Positions 52,190 through 59,459 of a DNA stretch of 64,000 bases are shown here, in pieces. A program made the translations under genes and the position numbers. Numbering within the stretch: the stretch's first letter is position 1; every line of letters starts with the position of its first letter. The stretch is taken from assembly GCA_000802095.1 (NCBI GenBank), contig JUEB01000013.1, positions 124,001 to 188,000 of the forward strand, read 5' to 3'. A model generated the notes under the pieces. The model ran no database searches. It saw nothing but the letters and a program-made list of their open reading frames with translations, and was not told the DNA's origin. Origin of the DNA: Peptococcaceae bacterium BICA1-7 (lineage in GTDB: Bacteria; Bacillota; Desulfotomaculia; Desulfotomaculales; Desulfocucumaceae).

Positions 52190-52933
52190 TTAGCACGTCT
52201 TAGTGAAGATGGCCAGCAGTGTCACCAGGGTCAGCACCTCAATACATTCGCTGGTAGCCCCCAGGGTATCTCCGGTTATGCCGCCTATTTTTTTGGCGAT
52301 ATACCACTCCAGCAGAGCGGTTCCGGACAGAACCGCAGCCAGAAGTATCAACCCATAAAGCTTCAGCAAAAATAAAGTCAGAATAATAGCGGTTAACGAG
52401 TTATAAATAATCTCACGATAGCCCACCCGGGCTGTAAAGCTCCCGGTTCCCCCGGCGGGGCGGGCATAATCATAAAAAGCGGCCCCGTAGACCTGGGACC
52501 AGCGGCCCAGGGCAGCTGCCAGCGCTAACGCCATCCCCTGGCCGGCCACTGGCATTTGACCCAGCAGCACAAACTTTGTCAGCAATACCAGAGCGCCTGC
52601 CATGACCCCGTGGGACCCTGTCCGGCTGTCCTTCATTATTTCCAGCATGCCCTCCCGGGGTTTCCCGCTGAAAAGCCCGTCCGCGGTATCCATCAGGCCG
52701 TCCCCATGCAGATTCCCGGTGATCATAATCATAAAGGCCAGGGCGGCCAGTATGCTTACCGGAGGCGCAAAAACCAGGGACAATAACGCATGCAGGCCGG
52801 CGGCGCAGGACCCCAGCAGCAGTCCCACCAGAGAAAAATACGCCATGGAGCGGGCCAGCTTTTTTTCATCCACCGGGCCCCGGACGGTAACCGGTATTTT
52901 GGTCAGAAACTGCACTGCCAGTAAGAATTCCAA
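52190..52933 (-). CDS. cobS: Adenosylcobinamide-GDP ribazoletransferase
   Basis: A 247-residue membrane enzyme (about 6-7 hydrophobic segments) that joins alpha-ribazole to adenosylcobinamide-GDP, the last step of nucleotide loop assembly. Seen: QFLTKIPVTVRG, the signature GNLHGDGLMDTADGLFSG, EIMKDSRTGSHGVMAG and ALGRWSQV. Start is TTG at 52933 behind AGGTGGG. CobU-type kinase is not in the window. Confidence 0.93.
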   Translation of the reverse strand: MEFLLAVQFLTKIPVTVRGPVDEKKLARSMAYFSLVGLLLGSCAAGLHALLSLVFAPPVSILAALAFMIMITGNLHGDGLMDTADGLFSGKPREGMLEIMKDSRTGSHGVMAGALVLLTKFVLLGQMPVAGQGMALALAAALGRWSQVYGAAFYDYARPAGGTGSFTARVGYREIIYNSLTAIILTLFLLKLYGLILLAAVLSGTALLEWYIAKKIGGITGDTLGATSECIEVLTLVTLLAIFTKTC

Positions 52934-52973
52934 GGTAAACCCACCTGTCTTTTGCTTATACTGTAATTCTTAC

Positions 52974-53172
52974 GCGGTCGGGAGACGGGAGACTGCCAAG
53001 GAGTAATACCTTGGGTCGGGAGACGGGAGATTCAGGCATTACTGATATGTCAATTAATACTGCATGATAAAGTGTTCAGGCATTCCTCTGCCAGGTTTTT
53101 TATTAACCAAAGAGTAGAGCAAAAACTCCTGTCTACCGTCTACTGTCTACCGTCTCCTGACCGGAGGGAATG
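52974..53172. repeat. Heptamer-repeat element E (permease end to cobS)
   Basis: GGTCGGGAGACGGGAGACTG occurs twice near one end; the other is the inverse CTCCTGTCTACCGTCTAC followed by CTGTCTACCGTCTCCTGACC. The latter runs through the stop codon of the permease gene. Confidence 0.75.
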
Positions 53173-54488
53173 CCCTTAAGCCTTACCGCCCCGTGGTAAA
53201 TCAGCACACTGACCAAAAAGCTGAGGAAGTAGCTGATGTCCGCTCCCCCCAGGTAGTTTTTGGCCACCTGGCCGACGTAGAGCACCGAATTCATAAAGGG
53301 TATGGAGATCAGCACACCGCAAAGGAAGGACAGTATGCCAATCCACCCTTTGGGCTCGTCTTTCCTCTGAGGATTTGCCTTGTGAAAATAAAAGTCACTG
53401 AGCACCACCCCCAGCCAGGGAGCTATCCAGTAAGAAAGCAGGAGCAGGAAATTGGTATAGGTATGGGACAATTCTCCATTCCCGAAGGATATTATCAGCG
53501 CTCCCAGGCCGGCGGTAACCAAAGCCGAGGTCCACCTCTTCATAGGCAGGCCCATGGCCAGGGCCGCCAGACCCCCGCTGTACATGGCCATGGCATTAAC
53601 CGGAAGAATACTGAGAATTACAGTGATCAGGGCCGGAATGGTGAAAATCCCCATCAGCCCGGCAAAAAAGTCCATCGGCCCCGCGTGCATGCCCAGTGTT
53701 GCCGTAAGCGCCCCTAAAATTTCCAGCCAGATGCAAACTGAAACAGCTCCTAAAAAAGAAAACCTCCACAGTTTTGGCCTCGGTGTGTTTTCCGGAAGAT
53801 ACCTGGCGTAGTCGGTGCTGATGGGGCAATAACTGATCTGGTAAGAAAATGCCACGGCAATGGCCAGAATAAACATCCCCGGATCAAAGCCCCCCGCTGC
53901 GGGAGCCGCATGGCCCACTATTTCCGGCAGGTTTCTCACGGTTATCACAGTCATGGCCAGAAAAAGCACGCCCATAACCACGGACATCCAGTGGGCAAAG
54001 GCATGAATGAAATTATAGCCGTACACGGCAACCAGTAAAGTAACGGCAACAAGCAGCAATAAAGAAGAATGGTAGCCCAAAGGCAAAATCTTTTGCAGCG
54101 CCATAACGGCCAGCACCAGGTTTACCCCCAGCCAGCCGATGTTATTGACCAGGTTTAGAAAGGACAGCCCGATAACTCCGGTCTTCCCAAAGGCTCTTTT
54201 GCTGGCGGGAATAAGCGGCTGTCCCAACTCCGCGCCGATGGAGGAACTGAGGGCAAGGAAGGCCGCCCCGGCAATATTGCCTATAATAATGGCCAGTATG
54301 GCATACTTTAAAGACAGCCCGAACTCAACCCCCAAAAAACCGGTAAACCAGGTAACCACATTCAGGTTGATGGCAAACCAGATGGTAAACATCTGCCCCG
54401 GCCCGCCGTGCCGCTCCTCTTTGGGAATGGGCTCAATGCCGTAAGGCTCCACCTCCAAAACTTTTTCCTGGTACGCCGCTTCTTTCAT
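53133..54488 (-). CDS. NCS1-family (purine-cytosine type) permease under a cobalamin riboswitch
   Basis: A 451-residue integral membrane protein with about 12 hydrophobic segments, of the nucleobase:cation symporter 1 family (CodB/PucI-like). Seen: NLNVVTWFTGFLGVEFGLSLKYAILAIIIGNIAGA, GQPLIPASKRAFGKTGVIG, and SYQISYCPISTDYARYLPENT. It is the first gene after a cobalamin riboswitch and precedes cobS, cobT and bzaC-D-E. Because benzimidazoles are purine-like bicyclic bases, import of a lower-ligand base or precursor is a reasonable inference; a nucleobase transporter unrelated to B12 is the alternative. The last residues (SGQETVDSRR) come from heptamer element E. Confidence 0.85.
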   Translation of the reverse strand: MKEAAYQEKVLEVEPYGIEPIPKEERHGGPGQMFTIWFAINLNVVTWFTGFLGVEFGLSLKYAILAIIIGNIAGAAFLALSSSIGAELGQPLIPASKRAFGKTGVIGLSFLNLVNNIGWLGVNLVLAVMALQKILPLGYHSSLLLLVAVTLLVAVYGYNFIHAFAHWMSVVMGVLFLAMTVITVRNLPEIVGHAAPAAGGFDPGMFILAIAVAFSYQISYCPISTDYARYLPENTPRPKLWRFSFLGAVSVCIWLEILGALTATLGMHAGPMDFFAGLMGIFTIPALITVILSILPVNAMAMYSGGLAALAMGLPMKRWTSALVTAGLGALIISFGNGELSHTYTNFLLLLSYWIAPWLGVVLSDFYFHKANPQRKDEPKGWIGILSFLCGVLISIPFMNSVLYVGQVAKNYLGGADISYFLSFLVSVLIYHGAVRLKGIPSGQETVDSRR

Positions 54489-54520
54489 AAACTCTCCCTC
54501 CTAAAAAACCAGTTCAAATA

Positions 54521-54552
54521 AAAAGAAAAACCCACAACCCCATGGGGTGTGG
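54521..54552 (-). terminator. Attenuator terminator of the cobalamin riboswitch
   Basis: Minus-strand CCACACCCCATGGGGTTGTGG hairpin with a T-rich tail, between the aptamer and the permease start, as in attenuating riboswitches. Confidence 0.78.
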
Positions 54553-54604
54553 ATTTTGCCTTCATCCTCACCTGAGCTGCCTATACTCGAGGCAGCCAGT
54601 ACTC

Positions 54605-54749
54605 TACAGGCAGGTCTCCTGACTCGGGTTCATCGCTTCATTGCCCCTTCCCCCTCATGGAGTGGCGCTGGCAACAGCTTCCCCTTACAGTGGCGGGTCC
54701 GCCCAGGAATCTCACCTGGTTCCCTATTCTCCCTTTTCGGGCACCTGTA
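54605..54749 (-). promoter_or_regulatory. Cobalamin riboswitch
   Basis: Read on the minus strand: TACAGGTGCCC at the 5' end and CCTGCCTGTA at the 3' end pair as P1. Between them GGGAATAGGGAA-like, GGTGAGATTCCTGGGCGGACC, CGCCACTGTAA, GCCAGCGCCACT and the B12 box GAGTCAGGAGACCTGCC occur in the canonical order. It should switch off the downstream operon when cobalamin is abundant. Confidence 0.93.
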
Positions 54750-54862
54750 AAAACATATAAAATTTTACCTGAAATGCATATTAAAGCAATTGCCTTAAGC
54801 TGTCAACCCCAAATTAAGGGGCCCCTTTTCCTGAGTCAAGGAAACGTCCCCCTGACTCTTCC

Positions 54863-55165
54863 TTACAGCCCCGGGGGTTTTACTCTCCAGAAAAGGCTGG
54901 GATTGTCCGGATTCCAGTAGGCATCGCATTCCAGGCAGCAGTATCTGCCCAGCGGAGGTATGATACAAATAACCATGCCGCTTATAAAGGTAAATGGGAT
55001 TACAATACGTCCCAACGGGTAGAGATAACCAACCAGGTATAGAATCAAGGAGACTCCGATGCCCAGGGAAAGTCCTGCGGCCAGCCTGATAGAGCGGCCC
55101 GTGGTTGTATCTTTTGAACCGCAAGACGGACAGACAGGTGTTTTTATCCTGAACGGCCATCCCAT
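54863..55165 (-). CDS. Zinc-ribbon membrane protein, hypothetical
   Basis: A 100-residue protein. Two Cys pairs (CPSCGS near residue 12 and CCLECDAYW near 76) flank two hydrophobic segments (about 28-46 and 52-70), which suggests a zinc-ribbon domain tied to a membrane hairpin. AGGAGG lies 7 bases before the ATG. It stands alone upstream of the cobalamin riboswitch. Function unknown. Confidence 0.65.
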   Translation of the reverse strand: MGWPFRIKTPVCPSCGSKDTTTGRSIRLAAGLSLGIGVSLILYLVGYLYPLGRIVIPFTFISGMVICIIPPLGRYCCLECDAYWNPDNPSLFWRVKPPGL

Positions 55166-55312
55166 GAAAACACCTCCTAATCAACATTGATAATAATTGG
55201 TGTAATTTAAATTAAAAATTTTAATAAATTATATAATTGCTGTACACATTTTTTAATGATGCCTTAGCCGGTTATATATAATTAATTCTTTTCATACTTA
55301 CGGAAATTTGAG

Positions 55313-55351
55313 GGGGGGAAGCCCCGAACCTTCGGGACTTCCCCTTTCTTA
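55313..55351. terminator. Hairpin between the TSUP gene and the zinc-ribbon gene
   Basis: GGGGAAGCCCCGAA pairs with TTCGGGACTTCCCC just after the TSUP stop codon. The T-run is on the plus-strand side only, so termination of the minus-strand gene is possible but not certain. Confidence 0.5.
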
Positions 55352-55362
55352 CCTGTTAACAT

Positions 55363-56562
55363 TTATGCTCCGCTTTTGGCAGCCTGATCCATTTGGCGCT
55401 TTTCTCGCTTCTCCTTCATAATACCCACAACCAGCAGGTAAATTATGAACGAACATACTCCGCAGGCCGCCGTCAGGATTACTGCGCAGCCGATCATATT
55501 GATTGTGTAACCTGTCTGGAATGCCTGCCACCAGTCCGGCCGGTGGGCAACGTTGAGCATATAGTTCTGCATTTGTTCCGGGTACTGTATCATTATCTTG
55601 GCCTTTGTATTGCTAATCCCCTGGGCCTGAAGCACCTGCAGGATACCCTTTTCATATACCTTGACATACCCTGAGGCCACCTGCTTCAGCACCACCGAGG
55701 TGAATGCGAAGAAACAGCATATGGCATAGACCAGGCGGATGGTGATGCCATAAACGTACTTGGTGCAGATAGTGCCGAACTGTGCGCCCACAGCCGCTCC
55801 GCACAGCATGATGCTGGCTGCCAGCAGTTCCACCATCCCCTTGGCTCCGTATGTGAAACCACCGTAAGCCCCTGAGAACATAACCTCGAACAGGTCTGTG
55901 CCCACGGCTATCTTGGTAGGCACGCCAACCAGGTATATCAGGGCGGGAACCCTCAGCAGGCCGCCGCCGATGCCCAGGATACCGGCCACAAAACCCGTGA
56001 ATATACCAAGGAATATAAGTGCCCATACCGAGATTCTCATGCGGGCGGTCTTGCAATAAATAACCGGCCACACGTCAAGATTTTTCTGAATCCACCTGGA
56101 CACCTTGTTGCCGACCAGGTCTTTGACCTCTTTACCTGTAATTTTCTCAACCTTTTTGGCTTGCAGATATTCTTTCAGCATAAAGAAGAACATGCTAAAC
56201 AGCAGTACCATGTAGATGTAGCGCACCACCGGCCCGGCCAGCCCCTTCTTGTTCAGGAACATTAGAGACTGGGCGCCCACCTCGACACCGGCCATAGTAC
56301 CTATAAGCATGGTTAAGGCTATAATCACGCTTACGTGCCCGAATTTCCAGTGCCTGAAGGTGGACACCACGGATTTGCCAGCCACGTGCGCCATATCGGT
56401 GCCGACTGCGTACACCATCGGGAACCCGAAGAGGTTCAGCGCAGGCGTTACCAGCCAGGCCCCCCCCAGACCGAAGTAACCTCCCACTACGCCTACAGTA
56501 AATCCTATCAAAAGCAGCGGCCACCAGGCCATTTCAACGCCACTCATGGGCATGTGCATCAT
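55363..56562 (-). CDS. TSUP-family membrane exporter (TauE/SafE)
   Basis: A 399-residue integral membrane protein with about 9-10 hydrophobic segments. The two halves each carry the family motif: GFTVGVVGGYFGLGGAWLVTPALNLFG and GIFTGFVAGILGIGGGLLRVPALIYLVGVPTKIAVGTDLF. TSUP proteins move sulfur-containing organic or inorganic anions such as sulfite or sulfoacetate. A 55-residue loop (about 115-175) and a long segment near 300-350 are larger than in typical members. It is the last gene of a minus-strand unit with two tiny membrane proteins upstream and a candidate riboregulator before them. Start follows GGAGGTG. Confidence 0.88.
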   Translation of the reverse strand: MMHMPMSGVEMAWWPLLLIGFTVGVVGGYFGLGGAWLVTPALNLFGFPMVYAVGTDMAHVAGKSVVSTFRHWKFGHVSVIIALTMLIGTMAGVEVGAQSLMFLNKKGLAGPVVRYIYMVLLFSMFFFMLKEYLQAKKVEKITGKEVKDLVGNKVSRWIQKNLDVWPVIYCKTARMRISVWALIFLGIFTGFVAGILGIGGGLLRVPALIYLVGVPTKIAVGTDLFEVMFSGAYGGFTYGAKGMVELLAASIMLCGAAVGAQFGTICTKYVYGITIRLVYAICCFFAFTSVVLKQVASGYVKVYEKGILQVLQAQGISNTKAKIMIQYPEQMQNYMLNVAHRPDWWQAFQTGYTINMIGCAVILTAACGVCSFIIYLLVVGIMKEKREKRQMDQAAKSGA

Positions 56563-56723
56563 AGCTTTTTACACCTCCACTTAAGAAATATTTCACTAAT
56601 CTTAGAAATAGTCCAGGCCATTATTATGCTATTTAGTAACATACATTAAAAATTCAATGGCTCTCAAACAGTTTTACTCCATTAATCTGGGTTATTCAGT
56701 TGTAGCACATATAAATTGCCATA

Positions 56724-56933
56724 CTATACTGTTTTGTTTTCCTGGGCCGGCTCATCCAGCAAATCATCATATTCCTTTTTGTAATCGCCGAGATGAACGC
56801 CCATAAGCCTTACAACAATGTCTGCCACCAGGGCAAATGCCATGCCCACTGCGGCCATGTATAAAGGGACAAAGGCACCGGCAAGTATAGGATTGCTCTT
56901 ATGTAAATCTAAGAACCATTCGAAGAAACTCAC
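56724..56933 (-). CDS. Small membrane protein upstream of the TSUP exporter (69 aa)
   Basis: A 69-residue protein with one or two hydrophobic segments (GAFVPLYMAAVGMAFALVADIVVRLM) and an acidic tail. AGGGAGG lies 5 bases before the ATG. Family not recognised. Its place just before the TSUP gene suggests a partner or accessory subunit. Confidence 0.7.
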   Translation of the reverse strand: MSFFEWFLDLHKSNPILAGAFVPLYMAAVGMAFALVADIVVRLMGVHLGDYKKEYDDLLDEPAQENKTV

Positions 56934-56979
56934 ATAGATTCCTCCCTTCCATTTATTAGACTATACTGTGAAAATAGCT

Positions 56980-57081
56980 TTATTTGGCCAGGAACTTCAA
57001 GGTGGCCAAGGTGTAAAACCAGTAACCGCAGGATCCGATGCAGGTTACTACCATGAATACTTGTGCCAGGAATTTAAACAT
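56980..57081 (-). CDS. Tiny membrane protein (33 aa) leading the TSUP unit
   Basis: A 33-codon frame starting MFKFLAQVFMVVTCIGSCGY with a single membrane helix and a Lys at the end (LKFLAK). AAAGGGGGTG lies 6 bases before the ATG, a strong RBS, and the next gene begins 46 bases later. It is too short for usual gene calling. The Cys-x4-Cys pair inside the helix is notable. It lies just downstream of the riboregulator copy on this strand. Confidence 0.65.
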   Translation of the reverse strand: MFKFLAQVFMVVTCIGSCGYWFYTLATLKFLAK

Positions 57082-57181
57082 GAAGTACACCCCCTTTAAT
57101 GAACTTAGGATTGTTTTCACATTCACATATCAGTATTTGATCTACCTCCTTTCTTATCCTCCGGGGTTGTTTGCTTATCCC

Positions 57182-57253
57182 AAAAAAACAAGGCCGGAGT
57201 TCCGAGATAAAGTCTTATCCCGGACACCCGGCCTATCGTTGTTCGATTTAGCC
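57182..57253 (-). promoter_or_regulatory. Candidate riboregulator, copy C (upstream of the TSUP unit)
   Basis: Minus-strand GGCTAAATCGAACAACGATA followed by GGCC folds as a hairpin (GGCT/GGCC outer pairs, ATCG/CGAT inner stem, loop AACAA). Its 3' arm AGGCCGG also pairs with CCGGCCT further on to form a terminator followed by TTGTTTTTTT. The two folds exclude each other. Two further copies lie on the plus strand at 57442 and 57514. Confidence 0.6.
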
Positions 57254-57441
57254 TATCCAAATGGATTATTTAATTAACCATATTATACTCTCGGCATATG
57301 GGCGAGTCAATTAAAAACCAAAAACTTGTAATATATATCACATTATATTATTTAAAATTTTTATATTTTCTGTATATTATTTTGCCTATTGACATCAAAG
57401 CAGAGCTGCTATTATATTTAAATCAAAGATAATAATGATTG

Positions 57442-57493
57442 AGCCAAATCGAACAACGATAGGCTGGCAGCATTTAGCGTCGGCCTATTTTTT
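57442..57493 (+). promoter_or_regulatory. Candidate riboregulator, copy A (tandem, first)
   Basis: AGCCAAATCGAACAACGATA followed by GGCT gives the same AACAA-loop hairpin; ATAGGCTGGC then pairs with GTCGGCCTAT to form a terminator followed by TTTTTT. Confidence 0.6.
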
Positions 57494-57513
57494 ATCAGTT
57501 AAAGAGTTTAATT

Positions 57514-57575
57514 CCCGGCTGAATCGAACAACGATAGGCCGGCATGTTGTAATAACACGCCGGCCTATTTGTTTT
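57514..57575 (+). promoter_or_regulatory. Candidate riboregulator, copy B (tandem, second)
   Basis: CCGGCT, then GAATCGAACAACGATA, then GGCCGG: outer pairs differ from copies A and C but still match, while the AATCGAACAACGATA core is identical. ATAGGCCGGC pairs perfectly with GCCGGCCTAT to make a terminator ending TTTGTTTT, 25 bases before the RBS of the crystallin-like gene. Confidence 0.65.
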
Positions 57576-57596
57576 ACCAAGAAAGGAGGAATTATC

Positions 57597-58037
57597 ATGT
57601 CAAGCATCTCTCAAACCGGGGATAACTGCCAGGGTATTGTATTTGAAAACGCTGCCGCAAATTTTTTCAAATCGCTGGTGACTTTTTTCAGGCGCAAACA
57701 CACAGCCAGGTCGCCCAGGATCTATCACGGAGACCACTCCTATAACTCAATGCCCGACACGGCCTTTTATAACTTTGTGCACATGAAACATGTAACCTTT
57801 GTGGAAACGGGGGGCTGCTATGTATATATATTTGAGAAGCCTCACTATCAGGGCAACTATATGATAGCCGGCCCCAAAGAAGTTATGCCCATTGGCCAGT
57901 GCGGATCCATGATTATAAGTCTGAAAAGACTCCCGATCAGCTCCATTCAAAAGCACTGCAAGCCGCCCAAAGGATTTTGGGAAGTATCAGGCGCCACTTA
58001 CCAGTACCATTGCTCAATGGGTTACAAATATGTTTAA
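57597..58037 (+). CDS. Beta/gamma-crystallin-like protein, hypothetical
   Basis: A 146-residue protein. The middle part CYVYIFEKPHYQGNYMIAGPKEVMPIG...SMIISLK has the Greek-key pattern (Y-x-F-E-x-x-x-Y-x-G, with later Ser) of beta/gamma-crystallin domains, which often bind calcium. The N-terminus is not a clear signal peptide, and the rest is not recognised. Start at 57597 is chosen for AAAGGAGGA 6 bases upstream; the frame reaches back to 57435 through the regulatory region. It is preceded by two tandem riboregulator copies. Role unknown. Confidence 0.68.
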   Translation: MSSISQTGDNCQGIVFENAAANFFKSLVTFFRRKHTARSPRIYHGDHSYNSMPDTAFYNFVHMKHVTFVETGGCYVYIFEKPHYQGNYMIAGPKEVMPIGQCGSMIISLKRLPISSIQKHCKPPKGFWEVSGATYQYHCSMGYKYV

Positions 58038-58045
58038 CAAAAGCA

Positions 58046-58429
58046 TTAGGCCAGTACTTCCCCTTCTTGCTGGCGCACCAGTTCCTGGTATTCATTAACA
58101 CTGTAGCCATTGTTGATAAAGTAGTCAAACAAAAAGTCCAGCTGTTTTTTGCTCATGGGTTTTGTGCTTGCGTAATGCACTTTACCATTACTGATTTTAG
58201 CCCACCCCTTCTGCTCAAGGGTATACTCACTGTTCATTTGATAGGGGAAGCGGTTAAGCAGTTGATAACCAAACTTTTTACAAAGCCTTTCGGCATAAAT
58301 CAAGTGATCCACATAATTACATTGATATAGGGTCCCATCTCTGGACAGCCATCCGTCGATACCCTTCAAATCACCGACATATGGCTCCAGATTGACAGGC
58401 TCGGTGTTCCTTAACCAAGCCTTGAACAT
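58046..58429 (-). CDS. Hypothetical protein (127 aa)
   Basis: Not recognised. A 127-residue, mixed-charge soluble protein without signal peptide or membrane segment (DGWLSRDGTLYQCNYVDHLIYAERLCKKFGY; MSKKQLDFLFDYFINNGYS). GGGAGGGGCC precedes the ATG. It converges with the crystallin-like gene, with 8 bases between the stops. Confidence 0.68.
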   Translation of the reverse strand: MFKAWLRNTEPVNLEPYVGDLKGIDGWLSRDGTLYQCNYVDHLIYAERLCKKFGYQLLNRFPYQMNSEYTLEQKGWAKISNGKVHYASTKPMSKKQLDFLFDYFINNGYSVNEYQELVRQQEGEVLA

Positions 58430-58515
58430 TGTTGGCCCCTCCCTTCACCCCTTTGAACAATATAATACTATACATTAACCAAAAATTCAAACAATTTAGC
58501 GTATTATTTTTCCTT

Positions 58516-58660
58516 CCATCAGGCGGGGATAAGTCCCCGCTGATTACTGTGCAGGACCATTAGGTCTGAAGCTGTTTTTAGAATTCTGGCCCCATGCAGC
58601 ACAAAATTTGCCGGCCTGCAAACGCTACGGCAAAGAAAGTATTGCTCCTTATGGCTGTGC
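58516..58660 (-). other. Possible short ORF or structured RNA in the 58430-58696 gap
   Basis: A minus-strand frame starting GTG at about 58660 is open for 47 codons (HKEQYFLCRSVCRPANF...) but lacks a clear RBS. The same stretch contains two hairpins, TCAGGCGGGG/CCCCGCTGA at 58517-58542 and TTTGCCG/CGGCAAA near 58608-58637. Nothing firm can be said. Confidence 0.2.
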
Positions 58661-58696
58661 ACATGATCACATCAATACTTACAATTTATCCCCCGG

Positions 58697-58888
58697 CTAG
58701 GGCCTTTTGGAACAGTTCTTCTTAAAGTTCTTTTGTTCATCCTCCAGCTTGATGGTCTTTATTGCCTCGTATATTAAAACAGGCTGGCCGCTTTCAACCC
58801 TTATCTTCATTTCCCCCCAGGCCAGTTCGCGCATAAATTTTATTAGAAGTTTTTCTTTGTTGGTCAAAACGATTAATTCATCTATCAT
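58697..58888 (-). CDS. YezD-family (DUF2292) small protein
   Basis: A 63-residue protein. The core LLIKFMRELAWGEMKIRVESGQPVLIYEAIKTIKL has the pattern of DUF2292/YezD proteins, which are short and often lie beside sulfur-assimilation genes. AGAGAGG lies upstream of the ATG at 58888. Function unknown; the nearby TSUP gene makes a sulfur link plausible. Confidence 0.7.
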   Translation of the reverse strand: MIDELIVLTNKEKLLIKFMRELAWGEMKIRVESGQPVLIYEAIKTIKLEDEQKNFKKNCSKRP

Positions 58889-59073
58889 GATGCACCTCTC
58901 TCAGCATTAATGTGATATAATTCACATTAATATTATATTTTTTAATTCCTGGCCTGGCAATATAAAACTGATAATAATTATAGATGGAATTTTTTAAAAG
59001 CTTGATGCGCTAATTATAAAGAGGTTAACTGTCAGTTTTTTTTGCGCTGTATGGGGTATGATCATGCCGTGCT

Positions 59074-59433
59074 TTATTCCAGGGCTTTTTTAATCATAAC
59101 TTTAAGCTCATTTAGGTGAAAGGGTTTCGTTACATAGGCCTTGGCACCTTTTTTGAGTGCTTCCAGAGCCACTGGCATGCTGCTGTGGCCGGTCATAAAA
59201 ATAACTGCCAGCTCCGGGCGCTTTGCCATAATCTGGTCCAGAGTTTCCAGTCCGCTTATACCGGGCATCTTATAATCCAGCAAAACCATACAAATGTCTG
59301 AGGTCAGCTGATTGATGCCCTCGGCGCCATTTGAGGCCTTTACTACTGAGTAGCCCTCTTCCTTCAGGGTCTTTTCAAGTACCCAGCACATGCCCGGCTC
59401 ATCGTCAATTATAAGTACTTTTAACTGTTTCAT
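59074..59433 (-). CDS. Stand-alone response regulator receiver protein
   Basis: A 119-residue CheY-like receiver domain with no output domain. Seen: acidic pair IIDDEPGM, the phospho-Asp in VLLDYKMPGISG (about residue 53), Thr in FMTGHSS and Lys in YVTKPFHLNEL. RBS GGGAG precedes the ATG. It lies 26 bases after the histidine kinase gene and should be its partner; output must occur through protein contact, perhaps with the nearby sigma-54 activator. Confidence 0.9.
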   Translation of the reverse strand: MKQLKVLIIDDEPGMCWVLEKTLKEEGYSVVKASNGAEGINQLTSDICMVLLDYKMPGISGLETLDQIMAKRPELAVIFMTGHSSMPVALEALKKGAKAYVTKPFHLNELKVMIKKALE

Positions 59434-59459
59434 TTATTTATTCTCCCTTTTCATATTTT

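Noticed and set aside
54795-55187. 130-residue minus-strand ORF overlapping the zinc-ribbon gene
   Set aside because: Different frame from the 100-residue protein that has an ideal RBS, paired cysteines and membrane segments.
57435-57596. N-terminal extension of the crystallin-like gene back to 57435
   Set aside because: The extension reads through both riboregulator copies and terminators and lacks an RBS; the ATG at 57597 follows AAAGGAGGA.
58600-58690. Possible cyclic-di-GMP riboswitch or tRNA
   Set aside because: Some hairpins and short motifs are present, but the conserved cores of these RNAs are absent.
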